This document shows positions 17,321-24,849 of a DNA stretch of 55,413 bases, in pieces; within the stretch, counting starts at the first letter, position 1; every line of letters begins with the position of its first letter. The stretch covers positions 1 through 55,413 of the forward strand of contig JAJKJM010000015.1 in assembly GCA_021153985.1 (NCBI GenBank), given 5' to 3'. Source of the DNA: Polaromonas sp. GTDB taxonomy: Bacteria; Pseudomonadota; Gammaproteobacteria; Burkholderiales; Burkholderiaceae_C. The notes under the pieces were generated by a model. That model saw only the letters and a list, made by a program, of their open reading frames with translations, searched no databases and was not told the origin of the DNA. A program made the position numbers and the translations under genes.

Positions 17321-17901
17321 GCCAGGCCGTTATCGACACCTGGTTTCCCACGTGCATTTACCGCGCGGACGACATCGTCCCGGAAGCGCAGAACCAGACG
17401 GTTCTCGATAAAAGCCTGGCCTTGTCGGAAACAGTCGAGTCCGGCGGCAAGGGCTGGAAGTGCAATACCTACAACTCGCGTGGCACCTATGACCTGTTTG
17501 CCGATCCGGACTTCGGTTTTATCCTGGGCGAAGTCACCAGCCGGGTGAATGAATTTGCCAGGATGTACAACTCTTCTCACCTGTACCAGTGCTCCTCTGC
17601 CTGGTTCAACGTGGGCAGGGAGCATTCCTACCAGGAGTACCACGTCCATCCCGGCAGTGTGTTCAGCGCGATCTACTATGCGGGCTGCCCGGAAGGGTCG
17701 GGCCCCGTCGCATTTGAAAGACCCGAACCCGACATGTTTCCCATCAAGGAAATCCAGTCCCGGAACTCACTCACCCATACCTCTTGCACTTACACCCCCA
17801 AGGAGCGGATGCTGTTGATTTTCCGGTCGTCCCTGAGGCATATGGTCCAGGTCGGAAGCAACAAGGCCCCAAGGGTTTCGCTGTCATTCAATTTCCTGTA
17901 A
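17317..17901 (+). CDS. putative 2OG-Fe(II) oxygenase, TIGR02466-like
   Basis: A 194-residue protein resembling the TIGR02466 group of putative 2-oxoglutarate/iron oxygenases known from cyanophages, marine bacteria and scattered proteobacteria. Possible metal ligands are the histidines of EYHVHPGS (about 108-115) and His171 of LRHMVQVG; an Arg (APRVSLSFNF at the C-terminus) fits the 2OG carboxylate-binding arginine. Its ATG overlaps the stop of the PhaM-like gene by four bases, so it is translated with it. Codon use looks less GC-biased than its neighbours (runs such as TAC AAC TCT TCT CAC), which may mean later acquisition. Substrate unknown. Confidence 0.7.
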   Translation: MSQAVIDTWFPTCIYRADDIVPEAQNQTVLDKSLALSETVESGGKGWKCNTYNSRGTYDLFADPDFGFILGEVTSRVNEFARMYNSSHLYQCSSAWFNVGREHSYQEYHVHPGSVFSAIYYAGCPEGSGPVAFERPEPDMFPIKEIQSRNSLTHTSCTYTPKERMLLIFRSSLRHMVQVGSNKAPRVSLSFNFL

Positions 17902-17929
17902 TTTGCGTTCATCCTCCCAACACGCATCC

Positions 17930-19222
17930 ATGAAACTCTTCCCTTACGGCCACGCCACCCATCCGCAATGGCAGATGGCGGCAGGCCTTGTGCTGGCGCA
18001 GTTGCGCGCCTACCTGGCGCTGCCCGGCTATGCCAAGTCGCCCACGCTGGCGCTGCTCTACATCACCGACCATTACGCGCCCCATGCGCAAGACATCCTC
18101 GACCACCTGAGCGCCGAGCTGCCCGACATCACCGACTGGAGCGGCACCGTGGGCGTGGGCATCGCCTCCAACAACGTCGAGTACTTTGACGAACCCGCCC
18201 TCACCGTGATGCTGTGCGAACTGCCGCACGACCAATACCGTGTGTTCTCTGGCGTGTCGCCCCTGCCGCCGGCCAGCAGCGGCCGCTTCAAGGCGCACAC
18301 CGCACTGGTGCACGCCGACGCCACCACACCCGACGTGGCCGAGCTGATCGACGAAATGGCCCAGCGCACAGGCAGCGGTTATGTGTTTGGCGGTCTGGCT
18401 TCGAGCCGCTCCGGCACCGTGCAGTTCGCGCTCAGCGGGCACGGCAACGTGAAGGGGCAGGGGGCCGCCAGCGGCGTGTTCAGCGGCGGGCTGAGCGGCG
18501 TGGCGTTTGGCCAGGGCGCGGCGCTGATGTCACGCATCACCCAGGGCTGCCGGCCGGTTTCGCAAGACCATGAGATCACCGCCTGTGAGTCCAACGTCGT
18601 GACGGAGCTAGACGGCAAACCCGCGCTCGATGTCATGCTGGCGGACCTGGACGTGTCGCTGGACGAGCCGCGTGAGGCGCTGGCCAAGGTGCGCACCACG
18701 CTGGTCGGCTTGACCCGCCCGGACGATATTCCCCATGACGGCGCGCCCCATGCCGCATCCCGGCGGGCCGGCCAGTTCGGTGCCGAGGTGCGGGTGCGCC
18801 ACCTGATTGGGCTGGACCCGGCGCGCCACGGCATTGCCATCGCCGAAGTGCCAGCTGTGGGCATGAAGCTGGCGTTTTGCGAGCGCAACATGGAGGCCGC
18901 GCGCGCCGACCTGATTCGTGTGTGCGCTGAAATCCGTGAAGAGCTGGAGCCCGAGGAAGTCACGCTTGAGGTGGCCAGCGCCCTGAGTGCCTCAGAGGCC
19001 GAGTCGGCACCCCATGCAGCCCGGCGCATTGCCGGCGCGATTTACGTGAGTTGCTCAGGCCGCGGTGGCCCGCACTTTGGTGCGCCGAGTGCGGAGATGC
19101 AGATCGTGCGGCGTGCTTTGGGTGACGTGCCGCTGGTGGGCTTTTTTGCCGGCGGTGAAATTGCGCGCCACCATCTCTACGGGTATACCGGCGTGTTAAC
19201 CGTGTTCACAGCGCAGATATAG
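17930..19222 (+). CDS. FIST domain protein (FIST_N plus FIST_C)
   Basis: A 430-residue stand-alone FIST protein. FIST is a predicted ligand-binding sensory module, suggested to sense amino acids or small metabolites. The N-domain covers about residues 30-210 (AQDILDHLSAELPDITDWSGTVGVGI is typical) and the C-domain about 225-400, ending in the conserved VPLVGFFAGGEIARHHLYGYTGVLTVF. There is no kinase, chemotaxis or GGDEF domain attached, so its output partner is unknown. The start MKLFPYGHAT at 17930 is preferred to an in-frame upstream codon at 17903. It follows the oxygenase gene by 28 bases and may be in the same transcript. Confidence 0.85.
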   Translation: MKLFPYGHATHPQWQMAAGLVLAQLRAYLALPGYAKSPTLALLYITDHYAPHAQDILDHLSAELPDITDWSGTVGVGIASNNVEYFDEPALTVMLCELPHDQYRVFSGVSPLPPASSGRFKAHTALVHADATTPDVAELIDEMAQRTGSGYVFGGLASSRSGTVQFALSGHGNVKGQGAASGVFSGGLSGVAFGQGAALMSRITQGCRPVSQDHEITACESNVVTELDGKPALDVMLADLDVSLDEPREALAKVRTTLVGLTRPDDIPHDGAPHAASRRAGQFGAEVRVRHLIGLDPARHGIAIAEVPAVGMKLAFCERNMEAARADLIRVCAEIREELEPEEVTLEVASALSASEAESAPHAARRIAGAIYVSCSGRGGPHFGAPSAEMQIVRRALGDVPLVGFFAGGEIARHHLYGYTGVLTVFTAQI

Positions 19223-19261
19223 GCTTACCCCTATCGGACGCTCACTGCGTGTAGCGCCTTT

Positions 19262-19308
19262 TCCCCTTCCAGGGGACAGGCGCCTTGCGGCCGGCAGAGC
19301 CGGACCGC
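19262..19308. repeat. double hairpin intergenic element between convergent genes
   Basis: Two stems lie in the 110-base gap between the FIST gene and the M29-like gene: TCCCCT/AGGGGA (19262-19267 with 19271-19276) and GCGGCCGG paired to CCGGACCGC with one bulge (19287-19294 with 19300-19308). The surrounding text resembles a GC-rich dispersed intergenic repeat I recall from Comamonadaceae. It could end both transcripts. Confidence 0.5.
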
Positions 19309-19332
19309 GGCCCCTGCTGGATAAAGCGTGCG

Positions 19333-20490
19333 CTATAAAACCTGCGCTTCGAGCAACTCCACCGGATCGCCATACCGCGCCGCCATCGCCACGACGGACG
19401 GATCGCGCAGTGCGCACAAAAAGCCGTCCTTGATCAATGTGTTCTCGCCTGCCGTGACGGTACCATCCAGCGTGATCAGGTCCATGTGCACCGGCGGCTC
19501 TTCCCAGTCGGGCATGACGCGGCGTATGTAGTCGCTGGGTTGGGCCAGGTCGATGCCGAAGTGCAGCGCGCCGGGCGCGTTCGAGCCGGCCGGGTAGACC
19601 GTATGGCGCGGCGCCTTGGGGTTAAAACCGCAACCGCCGCCTTCGATCATGCGGCCGCCGACCAGCATTTCGCGCAGGATCACGGCCTCTTCTGAAATGC
19701 CGTCGACGGAGGAAATCGTGTCGCCTTCAAAGTGCACCGCGATTTTTTCTTCAAATGGTTTGGCAAAGCCTACTGCCCATTGCGGGTAGAGCACACCCGC
19801 CATCGGCACTACGGCTTTGAAGTCGTTTTTGACCGAGTTGTGGTCCCACAGGTTAGGCCCGTGCGTTGGCAGGTAGTGCACATAACAACCGTCTTCCTCG
19901 GCCGTCATCTGGCCGCGCCAGCGGTTGGTGGCCAGCTGGTTGGCGCGCATCTCCTGCGTGAAGCTGATGCGGAAGTCGCTGCCGCGCGGGTCGGTGAAGC
20001 GCAGGTCGAAGTTGCCCTCGGTCGGGTAGCGGCTGGCCGTGCCGCGGATGATCTCGCCGATGACATCGACGGGGAAACGCGCCTGCGGCGTGTGCAGCAA
20101 ATCGAGGTTGCGAAAGTAGGTGATCTTGACCCAGCGCTGCCCGCTACGGCGCAGGTTGATGCACAGCGGATCCAGGATGGAGCAGAACCAGGTGGAGACC
20201 ACAAAGGTGGCCTTCTTCAGCATGGCGTGCACTTCCTCGGGCACGGCGGTCACCTGCGTGCTCGGCTCCATATAGATGCGCACCTCCGCACCGCGCGACT
20301 TGGCAATGCCGATCACCGCGTCGATCACACGCGGGTCCAGCAGCGGGTCGGCGAGCATCAGCACCCGGTCGCCCGGGCGTATCGCCATCACCCGCGAGAA
20401 GTTGTCCAGCGCCTGGAAGAAGTACTTGGTGTCGGTCAGGTTGGCAGCTACCGGGGTGGGCAGGCCGATGTAGGTGGAGGTGTTGTTCAT
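19333..20490 (-). CDS. M29 aminopeptidase/NicX-like metalloenzyme
   Basis: A 385-residue protein of the AmpS-like fold shared by M29 aminopeptidases and 2,5-dihydroxypyridine 5,6-dioxygenase (NicX). Candidate metal ligands near the C-terminus are His310 in ALHFGID and the His335-Met-Asp337 motif in PPVHMDLITLDG, which agree with the H-x-D pair I associate with NicX iron binding. It could therefore be a ring-cleaving dioxygenase or a peptidase; the sequence alone does not decide. No nicotinate-pathway gene is adjacent. The 269-base upstream region contains an unusual palindrome and a direct repeat of its core, and an XRE-type gene lies beyond on the same strand. Confidence 0.65.
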   Translation of the reverse strand: MNNTSTYIGLPTPVAANLTDTKYFFQALDNFSRVMAIRPGDRVLMLADPLLDPRVIDAVIGIAKSRGAEVRIYMEPSTQVTAVPEEVHAMLKKATFVVSTWFCSILDPLCINLRRSGQRWVKITYFRNLDLLHTPQARFPVDVIGEIIRGTASRYPTEGNFDLRFTDPRGSDFRISFTQEMRANQLATNRWRGQMTAEEDGCYVHYLPTHGPNLWDHNSVKNDFKAVVPMAGVLYPQWAVGFAKPFEEKIAVHFEGDTISSVDGISEEAVILREMLVGGRMIEGGGCGFNPKAPRHTVYPAGSNAPGALHFGIDLAQPSDYIRRVMPDWEEPPVHMDLITLDGTVTAGENTLIKDGFLCALRDPSVVAMAARYGDPVELLEAQVL

Positions 20491-20504
20491 CGTGGGGCAC
20501 CGGA

Positions 20505-20602
20505 AATTGCATGCACAGGAATGCCAAGCGAGGCTGTAACTCGTCGAATATTATCAGTAAACGCCAAATTTACTTAGCTGACTAATGTAATTGCATGCAA
20601 TT
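20505..20602 (-). promoter_or_regulatory. candidate operator pair upstream of the M29/NicX-like gene
   Basis: A perfect 14-bp palindrome AATTGCATGCAATT lies at 20589-20602, and 11 of its bases recur as AATTGCATGCA at 20505-20515, 15 bases before the start codon. Between them is an AT-rich stretch that includes GATAATATT on the transcribed strand, a plausible -10 region, with no good -35. This suggests regulator-dependent transcription. Confidence 0.4.
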
Positions 20603-20690
20603 CACCGCCAACAGCTGCCAGCGGGAGGGAGCGTTGGGCTGGCGTCGCCAGCTCGCAACCGCAGTGCTATCGGAGTTTGAGGCGTAGTTT

Positions 20691-20707
20691 GCTCTCAAAT
20701 TGGTAGC
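20691..20707 (-). repeat. 17-bp dispersed palindrome, copy 2 (intergenic)
   Basis: On the minus strand GCTACCAATTTGAGAGC, one mismatch from the consensus GCTAYNNATTTGATAGC. It lies between the XRE-type gene and the M29-like gene, 53 bases past the XRE stop. Confidence 0.65.
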
Positions 20708-20759
20708 AGAAGGTGCATGCTCCACTTGGGCTAAAGGCCAATTTGACGCATAAAACAGG

Positions 20760-21491
20760 CTACCTCCTCAGCGCAGCGAAGGCCTCAAACTCCCAACTGC
20801 GCATTGCCAGCAGCAGCGTAAAACCTTCGCGGTCCTTGTCGCCCAGCTTCTGGTCGGTCTGGTGTTGCTGGGCAAAGTCCTGCGCCACGCGTTGCATACG
20901 TTCGAGGAAAGAGGGCGCCAGGCCGCGGCTGATGGAGCCATGCACCAGCAGCAGGCCTTCGCCGTTGCCGTCAAAGCCGCCGGAAAAGTAGTCGAGCAAG
21001 GCGTTGTCGCGGAAGTAGTCCATCACCGGGCCGTGGGGCCGCCAGCGAAATGTCTTGGCGAGTTTGAGCCGATAGCGGTTCAGGGGCTTGAGTTCGATGA
21101 TGCCGATGCGGTCCAGCTGCGCCAGGTATTTGATGCACTCGGCTTCAGACAGCCGATAGCTGGCGGTGATCTGGTCCAGCGTCCATTGCGACAGCACACA
21201 TATCGCGGCCAGCAACAGCTTCTTGTCGGCCACCACGGCTTTTTCCTGGGCTTCCGTGAGCTCTGCCAGCAAGGGCTGCGTGTCGGCCACGCGGCGGGCC
21301 AGGTCGGCAAAGTCCAGTTTCAACGCGCGGCAAATGGCGTCGATGCGCGACAGCGGCATGTCGCCTTTGGCCAGCATGCGCTTGACGCTGGATTCCGCCA
21401 TGCCCAGTTTGGCGGCCAGGTCCGCATAAGTCATGCGGGCGGCCTTCAGTTCTTTTTTGAGGAGGATGACGAGATCTGCGGTGGTGCTCAT
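20760..21491 (-). CDS. XRE-type helix-turn-helix regulator
   Basis: A 243-residue DNA-binding protein. Residues about 8-67 are a lambda-Cro/XRE helix-turn-helix (ADLVILLKKELKAAR, then YADLAAKLGMAESSVKRML). The rest shows a second helical segment (QWTLDQITASYRLSEAECIKYLAQLDRIGII, about 101-131) that reads like a winged-helix or MarR-like module, then a C-terminal domain with no recognised relative. It is divergent from the seven-gene lipid-type operon (112 bases between starts) and upstream of the M29-like gene on the same strand, so it could control either. Ligand unknown. Confidence 0.8.
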   Translation of the reverse strand: MSTTADLVILLKKELKAARMTYADLAAKLGMAESSVKRMLAKGDMPLSRIDAICRALKLDFADLARRVADTQPLLAELTEAQEKAVVADKKLLLAAICVLSQWTLDQITASYRLSEAECIKYLAQLDRIGIIELKPLNRYRLKLAKTFRWRPHGPVMDYFRDNALLDYFSGGFDGNGEGLLLVHGSISRGLAPSFLERMQRVAQDFAQQHQTDQKLGDKDREGFTLLLAMRSWEFEAFAALRR

Positions 21492-21603
21492 GGGTATCGA
21501 TTATCGGTACTTCCGGTTTGAATGACTGCCACCGCGTTGAATTTCGATGCCAAAAGCCTTTTCACTCGACACAGTGCGGCTCATCTGTCCAAAGGAGCTC
21601 CGC

Positions 21604-22512
21604 ATGCAAACCACCCCCACCACCCTTCACCGCCGGGTCGAGCCGCTCCCGTGGCATGCCCGCCCGGCGACCCTTGCCTGGCGGCGCGAGTGCGCGCTCG
21701 CCGGCGTGTTGCTTTTGCTGCTGGTGGCGGCGCTGATGGGGCCTTCGGTGGCGCAACCGTCCCACTATCACGACTTTGCCGACCAGCGAAGCTGGGGCTG
21801 GCTGCCGCACGCGATGGACGTCATCAGCAACCTGCCGTTCGCGCTGTGGGGCATGGTGGGTGTGTGGGCTTTGCTGCGGGCTGTGCGCGTGCGGGCCGTC
21901 AGCGGTGCCGGCGCTGCCATGGCGGGTTTGTTTTTTGGCGGCTTGTGGGTGACGGCCGCGGTGTCCGCGGCCTACCACCTGCAACCTGACGATGCCGGCC
22001 TGGTCTGGGACCGCGCCGGCATGGTGCTGGCCTTTGCCGCCTTGCTGGGATTGGCGGCGATGCGGGCGGTCAGCACCCGCGCCGGTCTGGCGTTGGCCGC
22101 TGCCGTGTTGGTCATGGGGCCGCTGTCGGTGCATGCCTGGTCGTTGACCGGCAATGTATTGCCATGGGCTGTGTTGCAGTTTGGCGGCATGGCACTGATC
22201 CTGGGCTGTGCCTTCATACGGCCCGCGCAGGCGCGGGTGCTGCCGGTTCGCTGGGGGCTGCTGATTGCGATCTACGCGCTGGCCAAACTGCTGGAGTTGG
22301 GCGACCACGCCGTCTATGAATGGACGGGACAACTCGTGTCGGGCCACAGCCTCAAACATGTGGTGGCCAGCTTTGCCGCCTGGCCTGTGGTTTGTGCCCT
22401 TCTGGCCGTGCACAAAACCAAGGCAGAATCCACTGCACTATTTACAAGAGCGCAGGCAGGCCGTCTGGCCAAAGCCCGCCGAACAACCACTGAAATGAGG
22501 GGTCAAGCATGA
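21604..22512 (+). CDS. ceramidase-family (CREST) intramembrane hydrolase
   Basis: A 302-residue protein with about seven predicted membrane helices. All metal-site positions of the CREST superfamily (alkaline ceramidases, PAQR receptors) are present with the spacing known from human ACER3: Ser121-x3-His125-x10-Asp136, and His248-x3-His252. It is thus a probable zinc-dependent amidase or acyl hydrolase acting on a lipid in the membrane plane. The start at 21604 is set by the strong AAAGGAG site at 21591-21597; an in-frame ATG at 21547 would add 19 residues. First gene of a seven-gene run; its stop overlaps the next start (ATGA, 22509-22512). The natural substrate is unknown. Confidence 0.75.
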   Translation: MQTTPTTLHRRVEPLPWHARPATLAWRRECALAGVLLLLLVAALMGPSVAQPSHYHDFADQRSWGWLPHAMDVISNLPFALWGMVGVWALLRAVRVRAVSGAGAAMAGLFFGGLWVTAAVSAAYHLQPDDAGLVWDRAGMVLAFAALLGLAAMRAVSTRAGLALAAAVLVMGPLSVHAWSLTGNVLPWAVLQFGGMALILGCAFIRPAQARVLPVRWGLLIAIYALAKLLELGDHAVYEWTGQLVSGHSLKHVVASFAAWPVVCALLAVHKTKAESTALFTRAQAGRLAKARRTTTEMRGQA

Positions 22513-24467
22513 GTGTTGATACGGCCGCAGCGGTGTCGCCACCGCCTGTTCATGGGCATCCGAACCAGTTCGCGTTACTGAAGCAGCGGCGCTTCGCCCC
22601 CTTTTTCTGGACGCAATTTTCAGGCGCGGCCAACGACAACCTCTTCAAGTTTGCCTTCACCGTGATGGTGACCTACCAGCTCAGCGTGAGCTGGCTGCCC
22701 CCGGCGCTGGCCGGGCTGGCGATAGGCGCGCTGTTCATCCTGCCGTTTTTGCTGTTCTCCGCCACCAGCGGGCAGCTGACCGACAAGTTTGAAAAAACGC
22801 GCGTGATCCGCTTTGTCAAAAACCTGGAAGTGGTGATCATGCTGATCGCCGCCACCGGGTTCATGAGCAGCAACCCGAACGTCCAGGTGCCCGTGCTATT
22901 GGGTTGCACCTTCCTGATGGGGCTGCATTCCACCATCTTTGGCCCGGTCAAGTTTGCCTACCTCCCGCAGGCGCTCAATGAGCGTGAACTGACCGGCGGC
23001 AACGGCATGGTCGAGATGGGCACCTTTGTCGCCATCCTGCTGGGCCAGGTCGTGGGCGGGCTGATGGTGGCCGTGCCCCAGGTCGGGCCGGACTATGTCG
23101 CCATCGCCTGCGTCGCTCTCGCCCTGGTCGGGCGCCTTGTTTCGCAATTCATTCCGCTCACGCCGGCCACCGACCCGGAGCTCAAGATCAACTGGAACCC
23201 CGTGACAGAGACCTGGCGCAACCTCAAGCTTGCCAAAGAAAACACGGTGGTGTTCCGCTCCATGTTGGGCATCAGCTGGATGTGGTTTTTCGGCGCGGTG
23301 TTTTTGAGCCAGTTCCCGAGCTTTGCCAAGGAAGTGCTGCATGGCAATGAGCAGGTGGCTTCCTTGCTGCTGGTGGTGTTCTCCGTCGGCATTGCCGCCG
23401 GGTCATTGCTGTGCGAAGTGCTCAGCAAGCGCCACGTTGAAATCGGGCTGGTGCCGGTGGGCGCGATCGGCATGAGCGTGTTCGCCATCGATCTGTATTT
23501 CGCATCGCGCGGCCTGCCTGCCATGCCCATCATGAGCGTGGGCGCGTTCATGTCGCAGCACGCGCATTGGCGCGTAATGATCGACCTTGCCTTGCTGAGC
23601 CTTTTTGCAGGTTTGTACAGCGTGCCCATGTATGCGCTGATACAGCTGCGCAGCCAGCCCACACACCGGGCTCGCATCATCGCGGCCAACAACATTCTCA
23701 ATGCGCTGTTCATGATTGTCAGCGCCGTCTTGGCGGGCGCACTGCTGAAGGCCAACTTCAGCATTCCGCAGATCTTTCTGTTCGTGGGCCTGGCCAACGC
23801 GGTGGTCGCGTTCTATATCTTCATGCTGGTGCCCGAGTACCTGCTGCGCTTCATCGCCCTGATCGCCTCGCGTCTGGTCTACCGCTTCAAGATCACCGGC
23901 GACGACAACATCCCGGCGCAGGGCGCAGCCGTGCTGACCTGCAACCACGTGAGTTTTGTCGACCCGGTGCTGCTCATGGCGGCCAGCCCGCGCCCCATCT
24001 ATTTCGTGATGGACCATCGCATCTTCAAAACGCCGGTGCTCGGCTGGCTGTTCCGGCTGGCCAAGGCGATCCCGATTGCGCCACGCACCGAAGACCCGGC
24101 GCTGTATGAGGCGGCCTTTGAAGCGGCCGCCAAGGTGCTGCGCGACGGCGACCTGCTGGCCATCTTCCCCGAAGGCGGCATCACCAAAGACGGCGAACTC
24201 CAGGCTTTCAAGGGCGGCATCATGAAGATTCTTGAAAACGCCGAGCGCGACGGCTTGCAGGTGCCGGTGGTGCCCATGGCACTGACCAATCTGTGGGGCT
24301 CGTTCTTCAGCCGTGTGGAAAAAGGCACCGCCATGGTCAAGCCCTTTCGCCGCGGCGTCTTCAGCCGGGTGGGCCTGAACGTGGGCGCACCTCTGGCGGC
24401 AGAAAATGTGGCGCCTGAGAGCCTGCATGCCAAGGTTGAACAACTTCTTCAACAGGGAGATGCATGA
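22509..24467 (+). CDS. MFS lysophospholipid transporter fused to PlsC acyltransferase
   Basis: A 652-residue fusion. Residues 1 to about 430 form a 12-helix MFS domain of the LplT type (QFSGAANDNLFKFAF near 36-50), which flips lysophospholipids. Residues about 455-652 form a 1-acylglycerol-3-phosphate acyltransferase domain with motif I His480-x4-Asp485 (NHVSFVD) and motif III Phe553-Pro-Glu-Gly. The latter reads FPEGGITKDG instead of the usual FPEGTRS, a change also seen in Aas-like proteins. E. coli Aas plus LplT do the equivalent job of uptake and re-acylation of lysolipids; here the acyl-ACP synthetase domain of Aas is absent. It overlaps both neighbours by four bases. Confidence 0.88.
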   Translation: MSVDTAAAVSPPPVHGHPNQFALLKQRRFAPFFWTQFSGAANDNLFKFAFTVMVTYQLSVSWLPPALAGLAIGALFILPFLLFSATSGQLTDKFEKTRVIRFVKNLEVVIMLIAATGFMSSNPNVQVPVLLGCTFLMGLHSTIFGPVKFAYLPQALNERELTGGNGMVEMGTFVAILLGQVVGGLMVAVPQVGPDYVAIACVALALVGRLVSQFIPLTPATDPELKINWNPVTETWRNLKLAKENTVVFRSMLGISWMWFFGAVFLSQFPSFAKEVLHGNEQVASLLLVVFSVGIAAGSLLCEVLSKRHVEIGLVPVGAIGMSVFAIDLYFASRGLPAMPIMSVGAFMSQHAHWRVMIDLALLSLFAGLYSVPMYALIQLRSQPTHRARIIAANNILNALFMIVSAVLAGALLKANFSIPQIFLFVGLANAVVAFYIFMLVPEYLLRFIALIASRLVYRFKITGDDNIPAQGAAVLTCNHVSFVDPVLLMAASPRPIYFVMDHRIFKTPVLGWLFRLAKAIPIAPRTEDPALYEAAFEAAAKVLRDGDLLAIFPEGGITKDGELQAFKGGIMKILENAERDGLQVPVVPMALTNLWGSFFSRVEKGTAMVKPFRRGVFSRVGLNVGAPLAAENVAPESLHAKVEQLLQQGDA

Positions 24468-24820
24468 AAGCACTTCAATTTTTCAAAGCCGGAGGCCGTT
24501 TGTCCCGCGGGGCTTTCTGGCTTCACGGGCTGGTCGTCTGGGGCGTGCTCTACCTGGTGTGGGGCGCGTTCGGCCACTCTACGGCAAGCGTGCTGACCTG
24601 GGTCATCAATGTGCCCGCATTGGCGGCGCTGGTGTTGCTCTGCATCCGGCGGCTGCACGACCGGAATTACTCCGGCTGGTGGTTGCTGCTCGTGGTGGTC
24701 CCCGTGGCGGGGGCGCTCTGGCTGCTGTGGCAGCTGGCGTTGCGGCGCGGCGTGCCCGAGGGCAACCGCTGGGGCCCTGACCCGTTGTTGCCGCGTGGCG
24801 ACTATCTCGTGGTTCGCTAA
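24464..24820 (+). CDS. DUF805 small membrane protein
   Basis: A 118-residue inner-membrane protein of the DUF805/YhaH type with three to four hydrophobic helices and the family motif IRRLHDRNYSGWWLLL at about 61-76. Function unknown. Its start overlaps the stop of the MFS-PlsC gene (ATGA), so it is translationally coupled to it. The FAD-oxidase gene starts 29 bases downstream. Confidence 0.85.
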   Translation: MKALQFFKAGGRLSRGAFWLHGLVVWGVLYLVWGAFGHSTASVLTWVINVPALAALVLLCIRRLHDRNYSGWWLLLVVVPVAGALWLLWQLALRRGVPEGNRWGPDPLLPRGDYLVVR

Positions 24821-24849
24821 AGCTCAGCCACCAAAAAAGGGACCAAGGG

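Noticed and set aside
23403..24473. 356-codon minus-strand frame over the MFS-PlsC gene
   Set aside because: Antisense to a gene with clear acyltransferase motifs; His/Gln-rich shadow translation.
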